A stretch of 64,000 bases of DNA from assembly GCA_028825445.1 (NCBI GenBank), contig JAPKAD010000007.1, positions 55,237 through 119,236 on the forward strand. The letters run 5' to 3'. Shown one piece after another: positions 27,940-37,770 of this stretch (the stretch's first letter is position 1; every line of letters begins with the position of its first letter). A program made the translations under genes and the position numbers. The notes beneath the pieces are model-generated. The model saw only the letters and a list, made by a program, of their open reading frames with translations. It was not told where the DNA came from and ran no database searches. This DNA is from Octadecabacter sp. (GTDB lineage: Bacteria; Pseudomonadota; Alphaproteobacteria; Rhodobacterales; Rhodobacteraceae).

Positions 27940-28675
27940 CTAAAATTAATAATGGAAATTGGTTCAGGAAAATTGTCGACTGTGTAATGATGTATTTGGT
28001 ATTGTTGTTTTTATAAGGTGCCCGATGCTTGTGATATTCTCATCGTACGGAGCAGATGCGTAATGCTGGCAGTGGCCGCTAAGAATGCCAAAGTGTGTAG
28101 TTGCTGGCGGTTGTGGAAGATTACTGCAGTGACAAGAATTGAGATAATTGCAACGGTAAAATGTGGGTCTTTTGGTCCTTAAAGCTGACTTTAACAGAGG
28201 CGAGGGCCAGACTTTCTAATTGTAGCAGTCGGACAGTGATGGAAGCCAAGAAAAATATTACGCTTGGTGGATAGTTGCATCATAGGCGTGACGGTTCAAA
28301 AATAATGGCTAGGTTTGCGGATGAGTTGAGAGAGTTTCACATTTTTGTGAGCGCTCATGCAAACCTATTGATTACAAGAAACAAGACAGCGCTTAAGGAC
28401 TCTGCTTAAAGGGCGCTGCTGAATAGGGACGCGTGTCTAAATGGCGATTTACCTTAGGCATCCCAAAAATTTGATGTCAGACAAGCATCACAAATGATTT
28501 TGGGGAATAGCGCAACGAGATTACCATTGTCCGGGTCAAGCGCGTCAGTCAAAAGGAAGGGGGGGGCAAAGTAAGTATGAGGGCGATGCGACCGCAATCA
28601 AGTTTAGTTTATAATCTGCTTATAAAAAATTTTTGATCAAAGATGGGTGATGTTAGAGATTATTGAGGTTTTATG
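27940..28675. other. Gap without a confirmed gene
   Basis: About 740 bases. On plus, a frame from ATG 28305 to TAA 28574 is interrupted by two stops; its product is not recognised. Nothing else is readable. Confidence 0.4.
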
Positions 28676-28709
28676 TTTTTTGTCCTCCGGTGGGCCGGAG
28701 GACAAAAAA
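28676..28709. terminator. Bidirectional hairpin terminator after rpsO
   Basis: Nine-base-pair GC-rich stem GTCCTCCGG (28682-28690) / CCGGAGGAC (28695-28703), four-base loop, flanked by T and A runs on both sides so that it can act on either strand. It lies about 80 bases downstream of the rpsO stop. Confidence 0.88.
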
Positions 28710-28787
28710 CAGCCAGATCGCCTCAACAGAACTGAATACTCTTAAATGCAAGTTTTGAACTGCAACAGCGATAGGTAAAGCTTAAAT

Positions 28788-29057
28788 TTAGCGGCGGATA
28801 CCTAAGCGCTTTATGAGGTCTTGGTAACGGGCCTCATCTTTGCCTTTGGTATAATCCAATAATTTGCGACGCAGAGCAACCATTTTCAAAAGTCCACGGC
28901 GACCGTGGTTATCTTTTTTATGAATCTTAAAGTGCTCAGTCAGTGTCATGATGCGAGATGTAAGGACAGCAACCTGAACTTCGGGCGAACCAGTGTCGCC
29001 TTCTTTGGTGGCAAATTCCTTCATCAGTCGTGTTTTATCTTCTACAGTAATCGACAT
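28788..29057 (-). CDS. rpsO: 30S ribosomal protein S15
   Basis: Primary 16S-binding ribosomal protein of 89 residues, the standard length. [27 protein letters not shown] and the [19 protein letters not shown] core are diagnostic. The start at 29057 has AAAGGAGAC upstream on the minus strand; a longer open frame to 29141 has no homology. Downstream is its own terminator, so it is no longer in an operon with pnp. Confidence 0.98.
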   Translation of the reverse strand: MSITVEDKTRLMKEFATKEGDTGSPEVQVAVLTSRIMTLTEHFKIHKKDNHGRRGLLKMVALRRKLLDYTKGKDEARYQDLIKRLGIRR

Positions 29058-29971
29058 CGGGGTCTCCTTTTTAAAAGGGTGGATGGCGCAAGCCGGGATG
29101 TCGTCCAGCAGGGCCCATGGAGGGTGAATCAGCCTATTCATAAGCTAAGATTTTCATATAGAAAAATTCCTCCGTAAACGCAAAGGAAAAGAGTAAAGTT
29201 TTTGCTGCTGGATTGTGGGATTAGGCTTTCACAATAATACTGTGCTAATGTTAAACTATATCATACAATACTAAAAATTAGTCAGGTTTGGCATTTAAAG
29301 TCAATTGCGTGCTCAGATCAGGTGCGGTGCCTTCCTAGTTTGGAATCACTACAAGTTGTCTCAGTAATCCATGATTGCAGCTTTAGCATAACTAATTTTA
29401 AGCCTGTTGGCGTTGGAGCCCCTTGACATCAAGTAATCATTTTTTTGATGAGCTTTTCGTGTTCAGTAATGCCATTTAGGTAGTTTTGGTGATGTCTTAT
29501 CTTGTCATACTCCTAGTAAAATCATATACTTAGCCACCTTGCACATTTTGGTTTCCCACTCTAACGATCGGGGTATCATCAACGTAAAAGCCAAAAAAAT
29601 CATCGTCCAAAGTGCCGTCTTTGATGACATTGTCCCAAACGAAGGCGTATGCGAAGTCGATCCTACTCATTATCCGATACAATGTTGTCATCAACACTGC
29701 CATGGCCATAGTCATTATAGGCCCAACCTAGCAATGCATCGTTTTCATTTTGATGGATCGGTGTCAGAGCTACATGATAATGTTAGTCTTCTGATAAATT
29801 TAGATTTTACAAAAGCGAGATCTAAGAGCCAAATAATTTTAATAATGAAGTGTCACCTTTGTTCATCTAGATACAATGGACTCTGAGGATTTTACCTTGA
29901 AAAGTACAAAGCCTTGCAGCTTCACGAGAAGGACATGTACTCATCACTGTGTAAAAAATAATAAAAAATGG
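29058..29971. other. Gene-poor gap upstream of rpsO
   Basis: About 910 bases. It must contain the rpsO promoter. A minus-strand open frame at 29530-29715 includes DFAYAFVWDNVIKDG and DDDFFGFYVDD, which looks protein-like but is unrecognised and lacks flanking coding sequence; it may be a remnant. Confidence 0.4.
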
Positions 29972-30511
29972 TTAATGATCATATTCTTGTGTTGGATTAG
30001 GTGAGGAAAACCAAATTTCTGGTCGTTGTGTGTAAGCGATATAAAGGGGGTGTTTTGGATGGCCTGCTTTAGTCAATCCTAGGTGCCAAAGTCTTACACT
30101 ACTGGAGCGCAAAAGGGATTTGACATCGGCGCCTCGATTACGATGTTCTCCATGGGTCCCCCAACCGCAAATCGTGACGTCGGCCCATGCAGCACCGTCA
30201 CGAATCGCACTATCGTTTTCAGGGCCTACCGGGTCGTTGGCCATGCGCATCTTTCGTGGATCAGTGTCGCGCCACGCAAAAATATTTGTCACACAAAAGC
30301 CGCCATAGCCCAGTGCGCGCGCGCGTCGTTCGCAGCGTTCCACAGTTGGATCATTCTGGATTTCAGTTGCTGTTGACGGATTGAGCATCACAAACTGGAC
30401 CAAGCTTATTGTCCCATCCCAGACCCGCGTCAGGGAATAGCGGTAGCGTTCACAATCTGAATAGATAGCCGTTGAAGGCGCGTCGCCTTTAGTATGGGTT
30501 CGAGTGATCAT
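29972..30511 (-). CDS. DUF1643 domain protein
   Basis: Protein of about 179 residues of the DUF1643 family, function unknown. Conserved features are the start YSDCERYRYSLTRVW, FVMLNPSTA, DPTVERCERRARALGYGG, NIFAWRDTDP and the C-terminal LTKAGHPKHPLY. No catalytic role is established for the family. The ATG at 30511 is chosen; a GTG at 30535 is also open, and neither has a good ribosome-binding site. Gaps on both sides isolate it between rpsO and truB. Confidence 0.85.
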   Translation of the reverse strand: MITRTHTKGDAPSTAIYSDCERYRYSLTRVWDGTISLVQFVMLNPSTATEIQNDPTVERCERRARALGYGGFCVTNIFAWRDTDPRKMRMANDPVGPENDSAIRDGAAWADVTICGWGTHGEHRNRGADVKSLLRSSSVRLWHLGLTKAGHPKHPLYIAYTQRPEIWFSSPNPTQEYDH

Positions 30512-30985
30512 GATAAGCTTATGACCAAGTCGCACAAAATGTACTAGAGTGGGACTGATTAAGACAAGATTCTAATATGATACTTGGCGGATTTTTATCA
30601 GCTTTCGGTTAAAGACTTGTCAAAGTTCATCATATTTTAAAAGAACTTTGAATTTTTACAGTCTGATGGCACGCACAAAACATATTTAGTCACGAAAAGT
30701 GGTGACAATTTTTAGCCTGAAGAAAGGCATGTTCGATTGCAATATAGCGATGTTTAATTCTGGCTGGAGCCAGTTCCTATGATGAGTTGATCCGCTCGGA
30801 AATGTCCACATTATCAACATTAAAGTGGAGGCTGCAGGTTAGGAAATTTCGTAATAAGTCAGCGAAGACAATGGGATCAGATCATTCGTTCAAATGTACC
30901 CTAATGCAACCCTATCCTGATTGATCTGTAGCGTTGTGCACAATGTTAAGAGCTTCTTCGTTAATAATTTTGGAATAATATGAGC
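30512..30985. other. Gap between truB and the DUF1643 gene
   Basis: About 470 AT-rich bases with no recognisable gene, repeat or terminator. Confidence 0.5.
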
Positions 30986-31891
30986 TTAAAAACGTACAAA
31001 AACGCGTGTTGGGTGCATCTCGCCTGATTTGAATGTGCCAACTGCAATGGCTTTGCCTGCGTGGTCTGCCCAACATTCTTCACCGTACTCCACGTTGCCC
31101 ATGACCAGTGCGGGATTGCCGTTTCGCAGTTTACTAACACTCGATTCTGGGCAGTGAACTCGCGGCAGGTCGGTAAGGCCTGCTTCTAGCGGTAAGATTA
31201 GGTGGTCTAGTCCATCAGTTTTTGCGTGGGTATCCAATTGGTCGAGCGTGACGCCGTCTTTCGCATCAAATGGACCAGACCACACACGACGTAATTCGCG
31301 CACGTGGCCATAACAGCCCAAGGCGTCGCCCAGATCGCGGGCAATAGCACGCACGTAGCCGCCTTTGCCGCAGGTCATTTCAAGTGTCACGTGATCTGCG
31401 TCAGGTCTATTTGTAAGTAAAAGTTCTTCAACCCAAAGTGGGCGTGCCTCGATTTTGAATTCTTCGCCTTCGCGGGCGCGCTTGTAGGCGCGTTCACCAT
31501 CAATTTTAACGGCTGAAAAGAGAGGTGGCGTTTGCATGATATCACCAACAAAATGGGTGAGTTGGGCTTTGATTTTTTCATCAGTTGGGCGTGCATCACT
31601 TTGTACAGTGATTTCACCTTCGGCATCATCTGTGTTAGTTTTTTGACCAAGGCGCACTGTAAAAGTGTAGGCCTTTAGTGCGTCGGTGATGTAGGGTACA
31701 GTTTTAGTTGCTTCACCTAAAGCCACAGCCAAAACGCCTGTAGCGTCAGGGTCCAAGGTGCCCGCATGACCGGCTTTTTTCGCATCGAGCGCCCATTTAA
31801 CTTTGTTGACTACAGACGTTGAAGTGATTCCTGCTGGTTTGTCCACGACAAGCCATCCGTGAAGGTCGCGTCCTTTGCGTTTGCGTGCCAT
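30986..31891 (-). CDS. truB: tRNA pseudouridine-55 synthase TruB
   Basis: Makes pseudouridine 55 in the T arm of tRNAs. 301 residues; the catalytic aspartate is D47 in GTLDPDATG, with [13 protein letters not shown] at the N-terminus and the RNA-contact KAGHAG. The start at 31891 follows GGGGG; an upstream in-frame start at 31948 adds residues without homology. It belongs to a minus-strand series rbfA, DUF2233, truB. Confidence 0.96.
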   Translation of the reverse strand: MARKRKGRDLHGWLVVDKPAGITSTSVVNKVKWALDAKKAGHAGTLDPDATGVLAVALGEATKTVPYITDALKAYTFTVRLGQKTNTDDAEGEITVQSDARPTDEKIKAQLTHFVGDIMQTPPLFSAVKIDGERAYKRAREGEEFKIEARPLWVEELLLTNRPDADHVTLEMTCGKGGYVRAIARDLGDALGCYGHVRELRRVWSGPFDAKDGVTLDQLDTHAKTDGLDHLILPLEAGLTDLPRVHCPESSVSKLRNGNPALVMGNVEYGEECWADHAGKAIAVGTFKSGEMHPTRVFVRF

Positions 31892-31955
31892 GAAACCCCC
31901 AGTGTTAGATAAGAAAAGCGAGTTAGTCTGCTGTGCGTGTCGCGTCAAGCACAGG

Positions 31956-32660
31956 TCAGTTTAATACGCCAACTATTGGGCCGAGTTGCCAGCCGAAATC
32001 TGAGCGATTTAGCGATGGAGCGTAAATCCTGCTTACATTTCCATCAAAATACAGCGCATTTTGTAGAGCAAGACGGTTGCTGAACAGTGTCGCAAAATCG
32101 TGGAGATTTACCTTATCATTCGATATGGCGAACACTGCGCGGGTACCATCGCCTGACGTACCAACCCCGTTGCGAATGAATTTGGACGTGCCATTGACGA
32201 GAAAACGCGGATGCAGCACCTCATTGATCACAAGCATCGGTCCGGATTGAATGGCGTAAGAGCAGTTGGGTTGTTGATCAAGATACTCAAAAGTTTCATA
32301 GACTTTTAAGGTGTCCGCAATACATAAAATACCATTTGGCAACATTCCGAAGTTACCGGGACCATCTGACGAAATAACTGGTGTTTCTTGGATTCCGTCT
32401 TCGATGTAATGCCCAACGGGCTCACGGTTTTGATGGAACATACCAGCATTCATGCCAAAGGCTAGCGTCTGGCCTGTGTCGTTTTCAACGGCTAAAAAAT
32501 TGCCAAGTATGTTACCTGCACTGTCGCGGAGAAACAATTGTAGGTTTTCGTCAGCGGCCACTTCACAGATCGTGTAGGAAGCCCCTAAGTAAGTTGTATT
32601 TTCACATGTACTCGCGGTAGCGGGAGATGCCAGCAGGAAAAAACCCACCAGCCAGCGCAT
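31956..32660 (-). CDS. Secreted phosphodiester-glycosidase family protein (DUF2233)
   Basis: Protein of 234 residues with a signal peptide ([16 protein letters not shown]). The NAGPA/DUF2233 fold signature includes [12 protein letters not shown], the [11 protein letters not shown] stretch and [10 protein letters not shown] near the C-terminus. Members remove sugar caps from phosphodiesters, but the substrate here is unknown. Its ATG overlaps the rbfA stop by one base (TGATG), so it is translationally coupled to rbfA, an arrangement common in this family of bacteria. Confidence 0.85.
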   Translation of the reverse strand: MRWLVGFFLLASPATASTCENTTYLGASYTICEVAADENLQLFLRDSAGNILGNFLAVENDTGQTLAFGMNAGMFHQNREPVGHYIEDGIQETPVISSDGPGNFGMLPNGILCIADTLKVYETFEYLDQQPNCSYAIQSGPMLVINEVLHPRFLVNGTSKFIRNGVGTSGDGTRAVFAISNDKVNLHDFATLFSNRLALQNALYFDGNVSRIYAPSLNRSDFGWQLGPIVGVLN

Positions 32661-33088
32661 CAGTCAGTGCCATCAGAATTTGGGATTTCAGGCTCAGCAG
32701 CCACATCTTTGGCCACGCGATCCTCCGCGAACATTACGCGGGTCGCATCCATGCGGTCATACATATCGTCAATGCGAAACCGCAGGTCTGGAGTGACCTT
32801 TAGCTTCATGCCGCGTGATATAAGATGTCTGAGCTCGCCTTTGTTGCGCGCCAAAGCTGCGATCGTTAGGTCTGCATCCTTACCGCCGAGTGGCAAAACG
32901 AAGCATGTCGCAATGCTCAGGTCGGGGGTCATGCGAACTTCACCGACAGTGATGGACATGCGCTGCAAGTCAGGGTCATGGACTTCTCCGCGCTGCAATA
33001 ATTCGGACATTGTACGGCGGATCAATTCGCCCACCCGCAATTGCCGTGTCGTTGGGCCGTCCTTGCCTTGAAATCTATTCTTTGCCAT
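32660..33088 (-). CDS. rbfA: Ribosome-binding factor A
   Basis: 30S maturation factor with a KH-like fold, 142 residues. [21 protein letters not shown] at the start (read as R-x-GELIRR-x-MSELL), then [15 protein letters not shown] and [13 protein letters not shown] match RbfA. There is no clear ribosome-binding site before the ATG. It is divergent from dapB with about 80 bases between. Confidence 0.93.
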   Translation of the reverse strand: MAKNRFQGKDGPTTRQLRVGELIRRTMSELLQRGEVHDPDLQRMSITVGEVRMTPDLSIATCFVLPLGGKDADLTIAALARNKGELRHLISRGMKLKVTPDLRFRIDDMYDRMDATRVMFAEDRVAKDVAAEPEIPNSDGTD

Positions 33089-33169
33089 ATCGTTTGTGTA
33101 ATGGGATTGAATGGCATTGCCAAGCAGGTCTGTGCGAATGTGACTACCAAATTACAAGAGGATACGAAC

Positions 33170-33988
33170 ATGACGGATTTGCCGGGGATTGTGGTAACAG
33201 GTGGATCTGGCCGAATGGGTCAGATGTTGGTCAATGCTGTGCAGGCATCTGAGTCCTGTACGCTGGTCGGTGTGTTAGAGTGCAACGGTCATGATTGGGT
33301 TGGTCAGGATGTTGGTGTTGCTATGGGTGGCGCTGCTATTGGGGTGTCTGTAAGTGATGATGCAGTCACTACATTTGCAAAGACTCAAGCGATTATTGAT
33401 TTCACGGCGCCAGCTGCGACGATTGAGTATGCCGAACTTGCCGCGCAAGCCCGCGCGGTGCATGTGATTGGCACAACGGGTTTTACCGAGGGTGATGTTT
33501 CTAAGCTTAAATTGGCAGCGCGCCATGCAGTAATTGTGCGGGCGGGAAATATGTCACTTGGTGTTAACCTTCTGGTGCAGTTAACTAAAAAAGTTGCAGC
33601 GGCACTGGATGAAGATTTTGATATTGAAATTATCGAAGCCCACCATCACCAGAAAATTGATGCGCCTTCAGGAACTGCGCTGATGTTGGGTGAGGCGGCT
33701 GCATCGGGTCGTGGTGTGGTACTGAAAGACGTGAGTGATTCTGGGCGGGACGGTATCACAGGAGCGCGCATGCGAGGAGATATTGGTTTTTCAGCTATCC
33801 GCGGGGGTGACATTGTGGGCGAACACGACGTTTTATTTGCAGCAGCAGGAGAGCGGATCAAGCTAACGCATATTGCAACAGATCGCGCTATTTTTGCTCG
33901 TGGTGCACTTAAGGCTGCACTGTGGGGCCAGACCCAGAAGCCAGGATCTTACAACATGCTAGATGTGCTGGGTCTACACAACGAGTAA
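33170..33988 (+). CDS. dapB: 4-hydroxy-tetrahydrodipicolinate reductase
   Basis: NAD(P)H-dependent enzyme of the lysine/diaminopimelate pathway, 272 residues. The nucleotide-binding GGSGRMG is at the N-terminus, and the catalytic [15 protein letters not shown] motif with its histidine and lysine is intact. The start at 33170 follows AAGAGGAT; a longer open frame from 33041 overlaps rbfA and is not used. Confidence 0.96.
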   Translation: MTDLPGIVVTGGSGRMGQMLVNAVQASESCTLVGVLECNGHDWVGQDVGVAMGGAAIGVSVSDDAVTTFAKTQAIIDFTAPAATIEYAELAAQARAVHVIGTTGFTEGDVSKLKLAARHAVIVRAGNMSLGVNLLVQLTKKVAAALDEDFDIEIIEAHHHQKIDAPSGTALMLGEAAASGRGVVLKDVSDSGRDGITGARMRGDIGFSAIRGGDIVGEHDVLFAAAGERIKLTHIATDRAIFARGALKAALWGQTQKPGSYNMLDVLGLHNE

Positions 33989-34041
33989 ACTAGTTTAAGC
34001 CGCAATGAGTAATCTTTTAAATACAATTAAGGAATCCTACT

Positions 34042-34401
34042 ATTTTTCGCGCATTTCTTCTTTTTGTAATTGCATGTGTTTCTTTGCCTGCAAATGCCAA
34101 AGCATTTGAACGCATTAGCGATCGTGATGCTTTTGTTGATGCTGTCGATGGTAAAAATCTTCGGATTGCGCTTTATGGCCTAACGCTGAATGTTTTGGCG
34201 AATGGCTCTATAGCAGGACGTGCCGTTGGGTGGAGCATTTCGGGAACGTGGATCTGGGAAGACGGATATTTCTGCCGAGATATGGATTGGTCAGGTACTG
34301 CGATTAAATACAATTGCCAGTTGGTTGAGCTGAGTGGGGATCGTATACGTTTTACAGTCGATCAAGGTGATGGCAGTTACGCGGTGCTGCGTATACGCTG
34401 A
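34042..34401 (+). CDS. Small secreted protein, probable ATT start codon
   Basis: Periplasmic protein of about 119 residues: a signal peptide (FRAFLLFVIACVSLPANAKA) and a mature domain beginning FERISDRDAFVDAVDGK. The second half, with TWIWEDGYFCRDMDW and YNCQLVELSGDRIRFT, resembles small secreted roseobacter proteins often found next to dapB and often misnamed after it. No ATG, GTG or TTG lies ahead of the signal peptide in frame. AAGGAAT (34029-34035) sits six bases before ATT at 34042, so ATT probably starts translation, or the gene lost its start. A TTG at 34084 would remove the signal peptide. Confidence 0.65.
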   Translation: MFRAFLLFVIACVSLPANAKAFERISDRDAFVDAVDGKNLRIALYGLTLNVLANGSIAGRAVGWSISGTWIWEDGYFCRDMDWSGTAIKYNCQLVELSGDRIRFTVDQGDGSYAVLRIR

Positions 34402-34408
34402 TGCCTTG

Positions 34409-34585
34409 CTAAAAATCGACGGCAATACCTTTTCTCTCCCAATCTCCAAAACGAACAGGTTCGGGGCCATCGCGACCACCATGTTCTTCTGGCAGTTCCA
34501 TAGACTTTGCCTTTTTGCGGCGGTCTTCTGCCTCGGAAAGTGCGCGTTTGGCGGTATCACTAAGGTCTTTGGGTGTATCAGTCAT
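34409..34585 (-). CDS. DUF1674 protein (SdhAF4-like)
   Basis: Protein of 58 residues with the DUF1674 C-terminus GGRDGPEPVRFGDWERKGIAVDF split as GGRDGPEPVRFGDWE and KGIAVDF. Eukaryotic relatives (SDHAF4/Sdh8) help assemble flavinylated succinate dehydrogenase. The start at 34585 has AAGGAG upstream; an in-frame extension to 34666 overlaps rsmB and is not used. Divergent from rsmB. Confidence 0.88.
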   Translation of the reverse strand: MTDTPKDLSDTAKRALSEAEDRRKKAKSMELPEEHGGRDGPEPVRFGDWERKGIAVDF

Positions 34586-34651
34586 GTCGGCTCCTTGCGG
34601 TGGTTCTGTGTGTGATATACTCCGAGTAGACCAATAGCCAAGGGGTAATAA

Positions 34652-35941
34652 ATGTCGCAGCAACAAGGTTTAGGTCCACGCAGGGCAGCATTGTATATGC
34701 TCGATCAGGTCACGGGCGAAGGTAAACTGCTGCCGGAACTCATCGGTGAAGGAGCTTTGCAGCATCTTTCGCCCGAAGACCGTGCCCGAGCTCAGCGCCT
34801 TACAGCTGAAACTTTGCGTGGATTGGCGCGTGCAGATCGGATGTTGGCGCGGTTCATGCAAAAGACTCCTCCATTGTCTGTGAGAAATGTTTTGCGGCTT
34901 TGTACTGTTGAGTTAGCGGGTGGCGAAGCGGCATACGGCGTTGTGAATGCAGGTGTTGAGATGGTGGCGCGTAGTCAGCGTACTTCATCAATGAAGGGGT
35001 TTGTGAACGCCGTGCTTCGTAAAGTTGCTGCCGAAGGCTCCGAAGGATGGTCGCAATTGGCCACACCTCGTATGCCGGGTTGGCTACGAAACCCCCTGAA
35101 AGATGCCTATGGATCAGAAGTTGTGGCTGCAATTGAGGTTGCACAGTTTGCAGGTGCGCCGCTGGATATTACCGCGAAGGGTGACCCAGTCGCTGCAAAC
35201 GAGACACTGAAAGGCGAAATTTTGCCCAACAAAACCATTCGTCTTCGTGATGCGGGACAAGTGTCTACTTTACCAGGTTTTGAGGTAGGTGATTGGTGGG
35301 TGCAAGATGCAGCGGCTGCGATTCCAGTGCAAGTTTTGGCACCACAAAAAGGCGAAAAAATCCTTGATTTGTGCGCGGCGCCTGGTGGCAAAACAATGCA
35401 ACTCGCCTCATCCGGTGCAGACGTCACTGCAGTGGATTCATCTGAAGGACGGATGATTCGTGTAGGCGAGAATTTAACACGTACTGGGTTAAGTGCGAGA
35501 ATGATCATGGCAGACGCGTTCGCGTTCACGGAAGACGGTTTTGACGCTGTTTTGTTGGATGCCCCGTGTTCTGCTACAGGTACTATTCGTCGCCATCCTG
35601 ATTTGCCATATGCCAAAGACGGGTCTGAGTTTGGTATCCTGTTTCATCAGCAGGCGCGCATGATCGACCATGCGCTAAGCCTTTTGAAGCCTGGTGGGCG
35701 TTTGGTATTTTGCACCTGTTCTCTTTTACCTGATGAGGGTGAAGTTCAAGTCGAGGAAGCGCTTGCGCGTAACGCTGGTCTGACGGTTGACAGTTCTGCC
35801 CTTGATCGTCCTGGAATTGACCCCGCGTGGCGTACTGAAGACGGTGGGCTGCGCCTGCGCCCTGACTACTGGGCGGACAAAGGTGGCATGGACGGCTTCT
35901 ATATTGCGCAATTGCGAAAGCCTGCGGGACTTAAAACGTGA
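34652..35941 (+). CDS. rsmB: RsmB/NOP-family rRNA cytosine-C5 methyltransferase
   Basis: SAM-dependent 5-methylcytosine methyltransferase acting on 16S rRNA (position 967 in E. coli). 429 residues: an N-terminal NusB-like domain (about 5-135), then the methyltransferase with LDLCAAPGGKTMQL, the first cysteine in DAPCSATGTIRRHPD and the second in TCSLLPDEGE, the catalytic pair of the family. It is followed by the heparinase-family gene and purH, a common order in Roseobacter genomes. Confidence 0.92.
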   Translation: MSQQQGLGPRRAALYMLDQVTGEGKLLPELIGEGALQHLSPEDRARAQRLTAETLRGLARADRMLARFMQKTPPLSVRNVLRLCTVELAGGEAAYGVVNAGVEMVARSQRTSSMKGFVNAVLRKVAAEGSEGWSQLATPRMPGWLRNPLKDAYGSEVVAAIEVAQFAGAPLDITAKGDPVAANETLKGEILPNKTIRLRDAGQVSTLPGFEVGDWWVQDAAAAIPVQVLAPQKGEKILDLCAAPGGKTMQLASSGADVTAVDSSEGRMIRVGENLTRTGLSARMIMADAFAFTEDGFDAVLLDAPCSATGTIRRHPDLPYAKDGSEFGILFHQQARMIDHALSLLKPGGRLVFCTCSLLPDEGEVQVEEALARNAGLTVDSSALDRPGIDPAWRTEDGGLRLRPDYWADKGGMDGFYIAQLRKPAGLKT

Positions 35942-36017
35942 CGTCTCGTTTAAAATAAAGGTATAAACCCATAACGCTAAGATGCTGAATAGCACGGGCG
36001 AAGGATGAGGCAACGCT

Positions 36018-37751
36018 GTGGACACATCTGATACATATTCAAGACGCGAACGTCTGATGAATCAGCTGCATGCTAGGTGGGTGGCACGGACACGGCCTGC
36101 AACGGGGTTTCGGTCCAATCCTGAACCCAAAATGATTGGGCATTATGCGCGTGGTAGGCAGTTGCTTGCGGGAAACTTCCTGTTCTCGGGCCATTTAATT
36201 GAAGCCCCTGGTATAAATTTATGGGAGGCTGCGGGACGGGTCACAACATCCACAAACTCTGTGCATGGTTTCGCCTGGCTTGATGATCTGGCGGCTGTCG
36301 GGGACACAAAAGCGCGGCTTGCCGCTCAAAGCTGGGTGAGCGACTGGATTGTTCGGTATGGTCACGGTCGCGGTGCTGGCTGGACGCCTGACATAACTGG
36401 TAGGCGATTAATTCGCTGGGTCGCACATGGATGTTTTCTTTTGCGTGGGGCTGACAAGGACGCATCAATAGCCTATTTTAGGTCTGCTGCTCAGCAAGTG
36501 ATTTTTCTGTCACGTCGCTGGCACATCGCGCCCTCTGGCCTGCCCCGGTTTGAGGCATTGGCTGGTATAATCTATGCGGGTCTTACGTTGCAAGGTATGG
36601 AGAACTGGGTTGATCCTTCGATCGAGGCCCTGGCCCGTGACTGTGAAGTTCAGATTGAGCCGGACGGCGGGATAGCATCGCGCAACCCAGAAGAATTGCT
36701 GGAAATTCTGACGTTACTAAACTGGGTTGAAACGGCACTTAGTGGATCGGGGCGCGAAGTCCCTGAAGCGATGCTTTCAGGAATGGCACGAATGGCGCCT
36801 GCGTTGCGGGCAATGCGCCATTCTGATGGAGGATTAGCGCGGTTTCATGGCGGTGGTCGCGGACTTGATGGCTGGCTTGATCAGGCGTTGGCGGCAGTTG
36901 GTGCAATAGAACAACCCAATCAGGGTTTGAATATGGGGTACGTAAGGCTTGCCGCGGGTCGTACGAGCGTAATTGCAGACACAGTAGCGCCACCCATATT
37001 TGCAGCAGCTGCCAAAGCACACGCTTCAACACTCGCTTTCGAACTGACTTCTGGTCGACGGCCATTAATTGTGAGCTGTGGGTCGGGTAGCAGTTTTGGC
37101 CCCGAATGGCGTCGCGCTGGACGCGCCACGCCAAGCCATTCGACGTTGTGTATTGAGGGTTTATCGTCGGCCCTCATAGCAGTACGTAAAGATGGCGCGG
37201 AATTGCTCTGCTATGGGCCAAAAACCGTTCAATCAGAATTTACTGCTTTAGGTGATAGCGATCGCCTTGAGATGGCTCACGATAGCTACCGCGCGTCTCA
37301 CGGATTGACACACGTACGCACACTTGAACTAAGTAATTATGGGCGGGACCTGGCGGGTGAAGACCTGCTGACTATTCTTGAAGCAGTTGATAAGCCAACT
37401 TTTGACAAAGCGCTTAATACTAAAAATATGCAAGGAATTCCGTGGTCTGTGCGGTTTCATCTGCATCCTGAAGTGGATGCAATTGTCGATTTGGGGAGAG
37501 CAGCTATATCTCTGACGCAGAAGTCTGGTGAAATTTGGGTGTTTCGCCATGATGGTGTGGGCGAAATGCGCCTTGAGCCGTCTGTTTATTTAGAAAACGG
37601 CCGCTTACGTCCGCGCGCAACGCAACAGGTGGTTTTATCTGGACGCACAATGTCATATGCGACTCGCATCCGCTGGTCTTTGTCTAAGGCGCAAGACACG
37701 CCAACTGCATTGCGCGATGTAAAAGAGAACCAGCCTGAGATGGACGTCTGA
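36018..37751 (+). CDS. Heparinase II/III family protein
   Basis: Protein of 577 residues with an N-terminal alpha/alpha toroid (about 30-290) and a C-terminal beta-sandwich heparinase II/III domain (about 300-560; [21 protein letters not shown] lies in it, read as [11 protein letters not shown]). No signal peptide is evident, which is unusual for a polysaccharide lyase. The substrate is unknown; its stable linkage to rsmB and purH suggests a housekeeping role, perhaps in the cell envelope. GTG start at 36018. Nineteen bases separate it from purH. Confidence 0.8.
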   Translation: MDTSDTYSRRERLMNQLHARWVARTRPATGFRSNPEPKMIGHYARGRQLLAGNFLFSGHLIEAPGINLWEAAGRVTTSTNSVHGFAWLDDLAAVGDTKARLAAQSWVSDWIVRYGHGRGAGWTPDITGRRLIRWVAHGCFLLRGADKDASIAYFRSAAQQVIFLSRRWHIAPSGLPRFEALAGIIYAGLTLQGMENWVDPSIEALARDCEVQIEPDGGIASRNPEELLEILTLLNWVETALSGSGREVPEAMLSGMARMAPALRAMRHSDGGLARFHGGGRGLDGWLDQALAAVGAIEQPNQGLNMGYVRLAAGRTSVIADTVAPPIFAAAAKAHASTLAFELTSGRRPLIVSCGSGSSFGPEWRRAGRATPSHSTLCIEGLSSALIAVRKDGAELLCYGPKTVQSEFTALGDSDRLEMAHDSYRASHGLTHVRTLELSNYGRDLAGEDLLTILEAVDKPTFDKALNTKNMQGIPWSVRFHLHPEVDAIVDLGRAAISLTQKSGEIWVFRHDGVGEMRLEPSVYLENGRLRPRATQQVVLSGRTMSYATRIRWSLSKAQDTPTALRDVKENQPEMDV

Positions 37752-37770
37752 CTTGCTTGAGGAGCCCCAT

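Noticed and set aside
28305..28574. Plus-strand frame of 89 codons with two internal stops upstream of rpsO's terminator
   Set aside because: Starts with ATG and ends with a stop, but two nonsense codons in 89 is close to chance and no family is recognised.
35107..35616. Minus-strand frame of 169 codons inside rsmB
   Set aside because: Shadow of the methyltransferase domain; no start signal or family features.
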